From CAZIKB01 sp964539665 (GTDB lineage Bacteria; Zhuqueibacterota; Zhuqueibacteria; Oceanimicrobiales; Oceanimicrobiaceae): a DNA stretch of 24,433 bases. Position 1 is the first letter of the stretch; each line of letters begins with the position of its first letter. Below are positions 15,799 to 23,535 of this stretch, piece after piece. The stretch lies in NCBI GenBank assembly GCA_964539665.1, contig CAZIKB010000102.1, positions 1 through 24,433 on the forward strand. Direction: 5' to 3'. Under the pieces are notes generated by a model. That model was not told the DNA's origin. It saw nothing but the letters and a program-made list of their open reading frames with translations, and did no database searches. The translations under genes and the position numbers were made by a program.

Positions 15799-17592
15799 TC
15801 ATGCCGCTCGTTGTTCTTTCTCTTGAAATGCATATTGCAATTGATACAATTTATAATATATGCCTTCTTTCGAGAGTAATTCCTGATGAGTGCCTGTTTC
15901 CCGAATCTCTCCTTTATGCATGACAATAATCCGATCGGCATTTTGAATTGTTGACAGCCGATGCGCTACAACCAATGAAGTTCGATTGAGCATCAGCCGC
16001 TGCAAAGCATCCTGAATAAGAATTTCAGTTTCCGTATCAATACTTGATGTAGCTTCATCCAGGATTAAAACAGCTGGGTCAAAAGCCAGGGCCCTGGCAA
16101 AGGCTACCAACTGCCGTTGTCCTACTGAAAGGCTGCGCCCGCGTTCCTGAACTAAATGCTCATATTTATCAGGCAGCTTTTGAATAAAATAATCGGCGTG
16201 TACATCTTTGGCAGCCTGATAAAGCTGTTCTTCTGAAATACTGTGGTTACCTAAGCGAATATTATTGGCGACGGTATCATCAAAAATGAAAACATCCTGC
16301 AAGACCATGCTAATATGCGAACGAAGTTCCAACGGATTCATTTCTTTTATATTTATGCCATCCAATAAAATTTCACCCGCATTGGCTTCATAGAATCTCA
16401 ACAACAAATTCATAATAGATGTTTTACCCGAACCAGTCGCGCCCACAAACGCTACTTTTTCGCCTGGTTTGATTTGAAACGAAATATCTTTTAAAACAAA
16501 GTCATCATCTTTATAAGCAAACCACACCTTGCGAAACTCAATCTCACCCTTAACAGGCGCTATTTTTTGTGTGTTGTGGACAGCGCTCATTTCCGATTCT
16601 ATATCCAACAAACCAATGATTCGCTCTGAAGAAGCCATTGCTGATTGCATGATATTATATTTTTCAGAAAGGTCCATGATCGGTCTGAAAAACATTTCAG
16701 CATACTGAATAAAAGCTACCAGCGCACCAAATGATAACACGCCATGCATTATCTGCCCACCGCCATACCAGACAATTAATGCCAGTGCAATTGAACTGAT
16801 GAGTCTCATGCTTGGATAAAATACAGCAAAATATAAAATGGTCTTCAAATACGCATCCAAATGCGCCTTATTCAAACTATCAAATTTATTAAAATTCTTC
16901 TTTTCCCGATTAAATATTTGTACAACCGCCATGCCGGTAATATTTTCCTGCAGAAAAGCATTAATTCGTGCAATTCTAACTCTTATCAAACGAAATGAAC
17001 TTCGTACCAATTTTTTAAATAGAAAAGTTGTGTAAAATAGAAAAGGCAGAACTGAAAATGTAATTAAAGCTAATTTCCAGTTAAACATCAAAAGCACGAT
17101 GACTATGCCTAATAGTTTAAATATGTCCCCAAATATAGCAACCACTCCTGAAGACAGCATTTGATTCAAACTCTCCACATCCGTAGTAACCCGGGTGATT
17201 AAGCGGCCGACAGGATTTCTATCAAAAAACGACACGTGCAGTTGCTGCAAATGAGAAAAAACCTGACTGCGCATATCGTACATGGCTTTCTGACCAATCC
17301 AATGGATGAAATAAGTCTGAATGAAGATCATAAAAAATTCAGCTATTAAAATGACCAGAAATATCAGGCAAATTGTGTTTAATCCTGAAATATCCTGATT
17401 TGCGATATATTTATCAATGCCGACTTTGGTAAGATAAGGCCCGGCAAGCTGCATTACTGAAGCTAAGAAAAGAACGCCCACCGCGAACAGGACAATCAAT
17501 TTGTAGGGTTTCAGATATGCAAGCAGCCGAATCATCAGACGGCTGTCATACGACTTGTTAAGTTCCTCTTCTTCGTGATAATTATGGTTCAA
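15799..17592 (-). CDS. ABC exporter half-transporter, consensus ATPase site
   Basis: A 597-residue exporter with a six-helix membrane domain (about 30-310) and a C-terminal ATPase domain. Walker A GATGSGKT is at 384-391, Q-loop Gln at 432, signature LSVGQ at 488-492, Walker B VLILDEA at 508-514 with catalytic E513, and switch H544. The signature has Val in place of the second Gly, a change that fits the partner side of a degenerate site. The start is TTG (17590-17592) with AAGGAG 10 nt upstream. It follows the other half-transporter by about 140 bp. The substrate could be drugs, lipids or peptides and cannot be told from sequence. Confidence 0.93.
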   Translation of the reverse strand: MNHNYHEEEELNKSYDSRLMIRLLAYLKPYKLIVLFAVGVLFLASVMQLAGPYLTKVGIDKYIANQDISGLNTICLIFLVILIAEFFMIFIQTYFIHWIGQKAMYDMRSQVFSHLQQLHVSFFDRNPVGRLITRVTTDVESLNQMLSSGVVAIFGDIFKLLGIVIVLLMFNWKLALITFSVLPFLFYTTFLFKKLVRSSFRLIRVRIARINAFLQENITGMAVVQIFNREKKNFNKFDSLNKAHLDAYLKTILYFAVFYPSMRLISSIALALIVWYGGGQIMHGVLSFGALVAFIQYAEMFFRPIMDLSEKYNIMQSAMASSERIIGLLDIESEMSAVHNTQKIAPVKGEIEFRKVWFAYKDDDFVLKDISFQIKPGEKVAFVGATGSGKTSIMNLLLRFYEANAGEILLDGINIKEMNPLELRSHISMVLQDVFIFDDTVANNIRLGNHSISEEQLYQAAKDVHADYFIQKLPDKYEHLVQERGRSLSVGQRQLVAFARALAFDPAVLILDEATSSIDTETEILIQDALQRLMLNRTSLVVAHRLSTIQNADRIIVMHKGEIRETGTHQELLSKEGIYYKLYQLQYAFQEKEQRAA

Positions 17593-17733
17593 AAACTATT
17601 TACTCCTTGATTTAACAATATTTTTATAAAATATTAGCACATCATAAACACCAGATGAAAAGTCTGCTTCAGTTTAACGGGAATGACATTTTGCAAAAGT
17701 AACTAACTACCTCCAGCAACAGGATTCTTTTCA

Positions 17734-19470
17734 TCAAAATTCCTCCAGCGCCTCCTCCAGAAGTTGTTTTCTATATAATTCTGCATAAATTCCACCCAAG
17801 GCTAAAAGCTCGTCATGAGCGCCCTGTTCTTTGATTTCACCATCATCCAGGACAACAATTAAATCCGCACCTTTTACCGTCGATATGCGGTGAGAGACAA
17901 TGATGCTGGTGCGATCGCGCATGATACCCCGAAGCTGCCCGAGAATGGCTTCCTCTGTGTAGGTGTCCACTGCAGAAAGCGAATCGTCTAAAATCAAAAT
18001 ACGCGGTTTGCGAATGACCGCCCGTCCAATTGCCGCTCTCTGTTTTTGGCCTCCCGAGATATTAATTCCGCGCTCTCCGAGCATGGTGTCAAAACTTTCC
18101 GGAAACTCTAAAATGTCTTTCTTAATCTGGGCATTCACAGCGGCTTCTTCAATTTCCTGCTGAGAAGGCGATTCCACGCCAAATGCAATATTTGCCTTTA
18201 TAGTATCTGAAAAAAGAAACGTATCTTGCGGTGCATAACCAATACTACTGCGCAAGAACTGAAGCGGTATCTCGCTTATTTTATGGCCATCAATTAAAAC
18301 ATCTCCTGCATTAGCCTCAATTAATCGTGGAATAAGATTGATTAAGGTCGATTTTCCTGCACCGGTGCGGCCAACAATTGCAACCGTCTTGCCCTTTTCT
18401 ATTTTTAAATTAATGTTTTTCAAAACCGCTATATCATTATATGCAAATGACACCCCGCGAAATTCAATTTCTCCCTGCATTTTTTCAATATCAGGATTAG
18501 TGCGTTTATCATCCTGAATGTCAGGTTCGACTTCAAAGATGCGGTTGATTCTGCCCATTGAAGCCGTACCCTGCTGGACCAGGTTAATTACCCATCCTAA
18601 AGCGATCATCGGCCAGGTAAGCATTCCCAGGTATGCAAAAAATGCCACAAATTCACCCAGAGAAATTTGACCGCGAATGACCAGATTCCCTCCAAACCAT
18701 AAAATAATCAATCCACCAGCCCCAACTAATGTAGTCATAGCCGCCATCATGACGCCGCGTACTTTTGCCATGCCTAAATTCTTATTTACATATTCCTGAC
18801 TGATACGATGAAAACTATCAATTTCCCTCTGCTCTTGCACGTATGCCTTCACAACCCGAATGCCGGAAAGATTTTCCTGCACTTTAGACGTGAAGTCCGC
18901 ATATTTCGCCTGGATGCCTTTATACGCCAGTTGCAGTTTCCTGGCCTGGCGATACATAATAAGGGCCATAACTGGAAAGGGAAGCATGGCTAACAATGTA
19001 AGCTTCAAATTGATGAACAACATAATCACGAAAGCTGCCATAGAAACCAGGGTGTTAAATGAGTACATTATAGCAGGTCCAACCACCTGGCGAACCGCTT
19101 CCAGGTCATTGGTTGCCCGGACCATTAAATCTCCAGTTTTAAATCGATGATAAAATGACAGAGAAAGTTTCTGGATGTGGCTAAAAATATCGTTTCTTAA
19201 ATCGTACTCAATCCTGCGTGAAACACCGATGATTGTCTGCCGCATTAGAAATCTGAATATCCCTTCCACTAAGGCGATACCAACAATCAGCGCAGCATAT
19301 TTCAAAAGAATTTGACTGGTTATTTCCTGCTTTAAATGATCAATCGCGAGTTTCAAAATCCAGGGACCTAACAGCGCAAATATGTTCGTAATTATGACGA
19401 ATCCACAACCGATGAGCATCGGCTTTTTATAGCGGATCAGATATTTTTTGAGGCGTTTTAATTCGTTAAT
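17734..19470 (-). CDS. ABC exporter half-transporter, degenerate Walker B, ATT start
   Basis: With the ATT start at 19468-19470 the protein has 578 residues. The first ATG (19417-19419) would drop the usual pre-membrane segment INELKRLKKYLIRYKKP. The ATT lies 7 nt after AAGGAG (19478-19483), and no ATG, GTG or TTG lies upstream in frame before the stop. In this numbering Walker A GRTGAGKS is at 367-374, signature ISGGQ at 471-475 and Walker B ILILDD at 491-496. D496 replaces the catalytic Glu. A degenerate Walker B with a consensus signature, beside a partner with Glu and an altered signature, matches heterodimeric exporters such as TM287/288. Confidence 0.92.
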   Translation of the reverse strand: MNELKRLKKYLIRYKKPMLIGCGFVIITNIFALLGPWILKLAIDHLKQEITSQILLKYAALIVGIALVEGIFRFLMRQTIIGVSRRIEYDLRNDIFSHIQKLSLSFYHRFKTGDLMVRATNDLEAVRQVVGPAIMYSFNTLVSMAAFVIMLFINLKLTLLAMLPFPVMALIMYRQARKLQLAYKGIQAKYADFTSKVQENLSGIRVVKAYVQEQREIDSFHRISQEYVNKNLGMAKVRGVMMAAMTTLVGAGGLIILWFGGNLVIRGQISLGEFVAFFAYLGMLTWPMIALGWVINLVQQGTASMGRINRIFEVEPDIQDDKRTNPDIEKMQGEIEFRGVSFAYNDIAVLKNINLKIEKGKTVAIVGRTGAGKSTLINLIPRLIEANAGDVLIDGHKISEIPLQFLRSSIGYAPQDTFLFSDTIKANIAFGVESPSQQEIEEAAVNAQIKKDILEFPESFDTMLGERGINISGGQKQRAAIGRAVIRKPRILILDDSLSAVDTYTEEAILGQLRGIMRDRTSIIVSHRISTVKGADLIVVLDDGEIKEQGAHDELLALGGIYAELYRKQLLEEALEEF

Positions 19471-19477
19471 GAGAAAA

Positions 19478-19483
19478 CTCCTT
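19478..19483 (-). promoter_or_regulatory. SD that places the exporter start at ATT
   Basis: On the minus strand this reads AAGGAG, followed by 7 nt and ATT. It decides the start; the alternative in-frame ATG 51 nt downstream has no SD and removes the conserved N-terminal helix. Confidence 0.7.
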
Positions 19484-19499
19484 TGACTACTCAGTCATA

Positions 19500-19527
19500 T
19501 TTATAACTTACTAAAATAAAAGATCAA
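19500..19527 (-). promoter_or_regulatory. Candidate promoter of the ABC exporter operon
   Basis: On the minus strand TTGATC (19522-19527) and TATAAA (19500-19505) are separated by 16 nt. Transcription would start near 19493, leaving a leader of about 23 nt that contains the SD and leads to the ATT start. Confidence 0.5.
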
Positions 19528-19611
19528 GTTTAAATAATACGAATAAATCAACTTTTTTACAAGAAGAAAGTTGGGGTAAAAATGGAAAAAGGCTGGGATG
19601 GTGGATTAGAT

Positions 19612-20036
19612 TTCATACTTTGACTGCGCTCAGTTTGGAGTAAGTTTGTTTTTATGTTTTAACTTCATGGTGAGTCCCGAAGAAATTTCGCATGCGCGTC
19701 AACCTGAACCAAACAAAGCGCACCACTCGTCCCTAAACTCCAGTTTGGGGACTCAATTGTCTGAGAAGCTTTGCTTCGTCGGGTTTAAAAGAAAACTCGA
19801 AACTAAGTTTCATTCCAATTTCATTCCAAAATAATTTTGGAACGAGACGGCAACCTCCCGAAGGTTTGATTCGATATCAAAAATCAACTTTTAAATGCAA
19901 CAAATGGCTTGAAACAGTGCCCAATTTACTCCAAAACCTTCGGGAGGTTCTACTCAACACCCTTAAGTTGACGCCAATGTGAAGAAATTTCGGGAAACAT
20001 GATTTAGCACATAAACCCCCACTACAACGGACATAT
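19612..20036. repeat. Palindromic interspersed repeat, long copy
   Basis: Positions 19612-19674 align over 63 bp without gaps to the reverse complement of 8556-8618; the outer 29 bp differ at 3 positions and the last 12 bp (CTTCATGGTGAG) are identical. The far end, about 20014-20036 (CCCCCAC then GGACATATT), resembles the end of the short copy (CCCCCCAC then TGACATATT). Relative to the short copy, about 340 bp of additional sequence with its own hairpins lies between these parts. The left border is not clear. Confidence 0.6.
19852..19949. repeat. Inverted repeat with 16-bp perfect arms
   Basis: AACCTCCCGAAGGTTT (19852-19867) and AAACCTTCGGGAGGTT (19934-19949) are perfect reverse complements around a loop of 66 nt. 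Each arm is also nearly self-palindromic (AACCT/AGGTT), so small hairpins or one long cruciform could form. It lies within the long repeat element. Confidence 0.8.
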
Positions 20037-20122
20037 TACAGGCACAAATGTTTGGCTGGCAAACAACTTTCAGCTTGTACCCTGCATCGCCTCAAATCCT
20101 TATTCCCCTATTCTCTTATACC

Positions 20123-20911
20123 CTATTTCCTCGTTACCCTCTTTGCTGTCTTTTTTCTGGCTGTTTCTGCCTTCAGCAGTTTTGAATGGCTTTCAATGAA
20201 TTTAATAACTTCATCCTTCACCTGTTCCTTTTCGACATCAACCGTAATCACATGGTATGAATTCAACAAATCGACTTTACGTTTATCTTTCGAGCTGATT
20301 GAATTAAAGACTATCTCCGAATTGGCAAATTTAACCGAGTGATCTTTTTTGGAATGCATAATTAAAGCTGGCTGGCTGATTTCCGAGAGATCGCCCCGCA
20401 CATGCTCCACAAGCTGGAAAAGCTGGTCCACGGCGTAAAGTGGAAATCTTTGATAACTGCCCAGATAAGATTTTGCAGACTGTTCCCGCACATCCTCTCC
20501 ACTTCGCTTATGCTGATACTTAATCACACTTTTAAAATATTTAACTCCGAGCTTTTTCCACGCCGGGAATTCCACGGCAGCCGCCAGAGAAATGACGCCC
20601 TGAACTGACTTATGAGCCGCCAGGTGCAAAGCCAGAGTCCCGCCCATAGAAAGCCCGCAAACAAATACTTCTTCGCAGCTCTCCTGCAGAACACGGTACT
20701 CTGCTTTCACGCAACTGAACCAGTCTTTCCAGGTGTAATTGAACATATCGCCGGAATGGGTGCCATGGCCGGGCAAAGTTGGGATGGATACGGTGAGATT
20801 TTTGCTCGCGAGAAACTCCCCCAATTCCAGCAATTCGTTTGGGCTGCCGGTGAAGCCGTGTAACATCAGGCAGGCAACCGGGCCGTTTTTATAAAAATTG
20901 TTTTTTGGCAT
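20123..20911 (-). CDS. Alpha/beta hydrolase, carboxylesterase-like
   Basis: A 262-residue serine hydrolase of the Est30/monoacylglycerol-lipase type. The oxyanion loop LMLHGFTGSP lies at 15-24, the nucleophile is S88 in GLSMGG, the acid is D190 in HSKKDHSV and the base is H220 in NSYHVITVD. TLPGHGTHSGD (45-55) is typical of this group. There is no signal peptide, so it is probably cytosolic, acting on short-chain esters or monoacylglycerols. The C-terminus ends in a basic tail (KKTAKRVTRK). The ATG at 20909-20911 has no clear SD. It stands alone between repeats and the toxin-antitoxin block. Confidence 0.88.
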   Translation of the reverse strand: MPKNNFYKNGPVACLMLHGFTGSPNELLELGEFLASKNLTVSIPTLPGHGTHSGDMFNYTWKDWFSCVKAEYRVLQESCEEVFVCGLSMGGTLALHLAAHKSVQGVISLAAAVEFPAWKKLGVKYFKSVIKYQHKRSGEDVREQSAKSYLGSYQRFPLYAVDQLFQLVEHVRGDLSEISQPALIMHSKKDHSVKFANSEIVFNSISSKDKRKVDLLNSYHVITVDVEKEQVKDEVIKFIESHSKLLKAETARKKTAKRVTRK

Positions 20912-20968
20912 ATGACGTAGTAAACATTTCTAATTTTTTATGTGAGCTCATTTCAAATTTTGAAATTG

Positions 20969-21438
20969 TCAAAGTTGGATAACTCGTTCATATTCCTTCT
21001 CACTAAGACGAAAACCTGTGGCGAGAAGCTCGTTCAGAGATGTTGGAAAATCCAGCATCTTTTTTTTACTCGCAGCCAGAAGAACACCAACTGTTCCCGT
21101 AACCGGTAAATTCAGTGTTTCCGCCTCAATTCTAGCCAATCGATCATCAAAAATTATTAAGCCGGCAGAAAGTTGTTTGGCTAAAACTATACAAGCAGAT
21201 TCTCCCAATCCTAAATGAGTATTCAAAGTGTGTATAGCTAATTGATCGTGTACAGATTCTGTTCTTATCCAATTAGCCTGTTTCACTTGCTTCGCACCAG
21301 GTTTATCAAAACCGTGAACCACGACTTCATTATAACTTCTTTTGGTAACCAAATTTCACCAAAAACATTCTTTAATACATCTAATTTATGTATGGCTGAA
21401 AGATGTACCAGTGGAGTAGAGTTAGAAACAACAATCAT
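20969..21438 (-). pseudogene. DUF3368 PIN-like toxin, broken by a 1-bp frameshift
   Basis: Two frames together make one DUF3368 (VapC-related) protein of about 155 residues. The first frame starts at ATG 21436-21438 and gives MIVVSNSTPLVHLSAI through GEIWLPKEV. The second continues with YNEVVVHGFDKPGA, then GLGESACIVLA and IFDDRLARIEAE, and stops at 20969. The frames join if one T is added near 21334-21335. Family features present are the SNSTPL start, the GESACIV acidic patch and the DDRLAR motif. The ATG overlaps the upstream antitoxin stop (ATGA). As read, the toxin would be inactive; a sequencing error in the short T run is the alternative. Confidence 0.8.
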
Positions 21439-21710
21439 AGTTTCAGCTTTTCTGTCAGAGTTTTCATGTCTTGTTGAGCATATTCTGCTGAGTAATCAAT
21501 TGAAACATCATATTTAGCAAGTAATTGCATTGTATCCCATTTAGTTGATGTTCCTGCAATCTCAGTGGCTTTACCGAGCGATATTAATCCTTTACGGAAT
21601 AGTTCAATTGCCAGAGAGTGGCGAAGCAATCCCTCCAGCTCTTTTTCCCTAACTTTTGCCGCTGACAAAACCGATTTTGGCAATTTAACTGAAATATCGA
21701 TAGTATCCAT
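21435..21710 (-). CDS. UPF0175 family antitoxin
   Basis: A 91-residue UPF0175 protein, the usual partner of DUF3368 toxins. The central IELFRKGLISLGKATEIAG is the family core and forms a helix-turn-helix-like segment. The ATG has a GAGGT about 9 nt upstream. It overlaps the toxin by 4 bp and appears intact. The role as DNA-binding antitoxin is known for the family in outline and is inferred here. Confidence 0.82.
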   Translation of the reverse strand: MDTIDISVKLPKSVLSAAKVREKELEGLLRHSLAIELFRKGLISLGKATEIAGTSTKWDTMQLLAKYDVSIDYSAEYAQQDMKTLTEKLKL

Positions 21711-21823
21711 TTATTTTACCTCGAATTACTTTTACTAAAAGACAACTCTTATTACAAACTCAACTAATTGGTAAATATATTAAATTCATATAAATAATAC
21801 AACATATTCTTCAGACATCCATT

Positions 21824-22771
21824 TCATACTAACTCATACTTCCCCAACCCAAACGTAGCTCCCTTTCCGACATGCACAAACTCACCCAATTTAAGCAAAG
21901 GCAGCCACTTTTCCATATCCCCCCGAAATGATATCTCACCCAGGAATCCACCCAATTTCATGCGAGTTTTCTGACGATTGGAGTAGCGCTCCCAGTCTTC
22001 CCAATTAAGATTAATCTTCTCCGTTTCTACTTCATCTGCAGCATTTAATGCTGGTCGCCAATTCCATTCCACTGAAGTCCCGGGCATGTGAAAGTAGGCC
22101 AATGTGCAAATACGACGCAGCAGCGCTAAGACAATCTCCCGAAAAGTAATTTCGGTAGATAAATGTCCCATTATCTTCATACGAGTAGGTGTGAGAAAGC
22201 GTACAGTTATTCTATTTTGAGCCTCTGTTTTAGCGTTGAAAGATTCCGCATTCATGATGGCATAATCTGCAGTTAGGGTTTTGGACACGCCATTATAAAT
22301 TGGCTGCCAATCATCTGCTAAGCTGGCAACCTCTGTAAGCTTAAATCTTCCTTTTCCACGCCCGATGCCGATGCTGCCCAACTGGTCAAAAGTGTAGATA
22401 AAATAAGGCAGGTAATCAATGGCCCGACCGATGAGCACCAGGCTAAACTCCAGGATCTCACCATTTTGGTATACCCGTTTGGATTCCAACGGCGGCTCTA
22501 CAATAAAAGGCTGGGGGCCGGTTTTCACCCCGCGCATAAACGGCGGATAATCTCCCTCGATTGGAGTCTCGAAGAATTGTGGATAAGGACATTTTAAATG
22601 CAGCAGGCAACTCTCGCACAGAATGGGTCCCATGGTGCACACCACCTTCTTAAAAGCATGCCCAAAACCACCACGTAAAGTTGAGCCTTTGTATTCTGGC
22701 AGATAAAGCGTTTCTAAAGCTTCGAGGGTGAAGCGGAATTTAGCAAAATTCAGTTTGGGTAAGACTAACAA
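21824..22771 (-). CDS. cas6: Cas6-type CRISPR RNA processing endonuclease
   Basis: A 315-residue RAMP protein of the Cas6 subfamily with the conserved C-terminal domain. It would cut the repeat part of the pre-crRNA. The C-terminus LGGFLGEISFRGDM and the glycine-rich loop GKGATFGLG (302-310) are diagnostic, and a second glycine-rich stretch GSIGIGRGKGRF lies at 132-143. Four cysteines, C45, C52, C55 and C61, suggest a zinc knuckle as in related Cas6 proteins. The start is TTG (22769-22771) with AAGGA 9-10 nt upstream. No other cas gene is in the window; the array lies 765 bp away, beyond a toxin-antitoxin pair. Confidence 0.88.
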   Translation of the reverse strand: MLVLPKLNFAKFRFTLEALETLYLPEYKGSTLRGGFGHAFKKVVCTMGPILCESCLLHLKCPYPQFFETPIEGDYPPFMRGVKTGPQPFIVEPPLESKRVYQNGEILEFSLVLIGRAIDYLPYFIYTFDQLGSIGIGRGKGRFKLTEVASLADDWQPIYNGVSKTLTADYAIMNAESFNAKTEAQNRITVRFLTPTRMKIMGHLSTEITFREIVLALLRRICTLAYFHMPGTSVEWNWRPALNAADEVETEKINLNWEDWERYSNRQKTRMKLGGFLGEISFRGDMEKWLPLLKLGEFVHVGKGATFGLGKYELV

Positions 22772-22850
22772 AAGTGCCGTTCCTTTTTAAATAGTTGACC
22801 ATGCCACATTGCATTTACAGGAATTTAATTCTAAAGAAGGTTTTCCCTCA

Positions 22851-23141
22851 CTATCGAGGTTTCCAGTAATCCGGTTTTCTGTGAAGATGGGTAACTGCTA
22901 TAATGAATATTGAGTCAGTTTCTATGCGGTATATTAGGCCATAAGGAAATCGCTTCAACAAATAACGTCTAAATTCACCTTCATAAATCGATCAGGCTAA
23001 CGGACACCTTTTTATCCTGGCAAACGCCTCGTCAATTTCGGTCAGAAATTCTTCTCCAAGACCCCGGGCACTTGCTTCATAATACTGAGAAGCATGCTTT
23101 ATTTCTGCTTCAGCTTCATGATGAATTTCTATTTTGTACAT
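22851..23141 (-). pseudogene. ParE/RelE-family toxin with in-frame TGA
   Basis: The frame starts at ATG 23139-23141 with MYKIEIHHEAEAEI, runs 49 residues to RIKRCPLA, then meets TGA. Beyond it the same frame continues with SIYEGEFRRYLLKRFPYGLI, then IFIIAVTHLHRKPDYWKPR and a TAG at 22851-22853. The whole matches a ParE/RelE toxin of about 96 residues; relatives often carry Trp where the TGA stands, so TGG to TGA is likely. The truncated product lacks the C-terminal strands that form the toxin core. The start lies inside the antitoxin 3' end (13-bp overlap). Confidence 0.82.
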
Positions 23142-23365
23142 CGAAGTTGTTCGCGAGCTTCTCTCAGCACTTGTTCTGCGGGCTTGCAGACCGCTTTGCC
23201 AGTTCGAATTTCCTGATCTCTGCGCTGAATCTCCAAAAGCCACTCGGACTTTACAGCCAAATCATCTTTTTCATCCAGGCTTTGTATAAGCATCTCCGCT
23301 AATTCTGCCCTGTTTTCAGCAGGTAATGACATTATTTTCGATGTTATTTTTTCAAACTCTGTCAT
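23129..23365 (-). CDS. Addiction-module antitoxin
   Basis: A 78-residue protein like the short helical antitoxins that pair with RelE/ParE toxins (addiction module component family). The N-terminus EKITSKIMSLPAENRAELAEMLIQSLDE is the family core; the C-terminus is charged and would wrap the toxin. The ATG at 23363-23365 has no clear SD. It is intact although the toxin behind it is broken. The gene ends 13 bp inside the toxin frame. Confidence 0.8.
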   Translation of the reverse strand: MTEFEKITSKIMSLPAENRAELAEMLIQSLDEKDDLAVKSEWLLEIQRRDQEIRTGKAVCKPAEQVLREAREQLRCTK

Positions 23366-23535
23366 TTATGCTATTCCATTTATTATTCTTTTTCAATTGA
23401 ATGTGTTTTAATAACCATTTGCTTGATTTACCTGACAATTACGAACAAATCAATTTAGAAATTCTTATGGATTAAATCAAATAAAAATTCAGTACTTGCT
23501 ATCTAACAAGTTGCTGCTCGCTTCAAACTGCATCG

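Larger units (their letters stand above)
19471..20122. other. Gene-free interval rich in repeats
   Basis: About 650 bp between the exporter and the hydrolase. It holds the exporter promoter, the long copy of the palindromic repeat element (from about 19612 to about 20036) and an inverted repeat of 16-bp arms. A 62-codon frame at 19646-19834 falls in repeat sequence and is not called. Confidence 0.6.

Noticed and set aside
22990..23000. UGA recoding (Trp or selenocysteine) in the ParE-like toxin
   Set aside because: TGA ends other genes here, including mntA followed at once by another TGA, and no selenocysteine element is evident; a point mutation is simpler.
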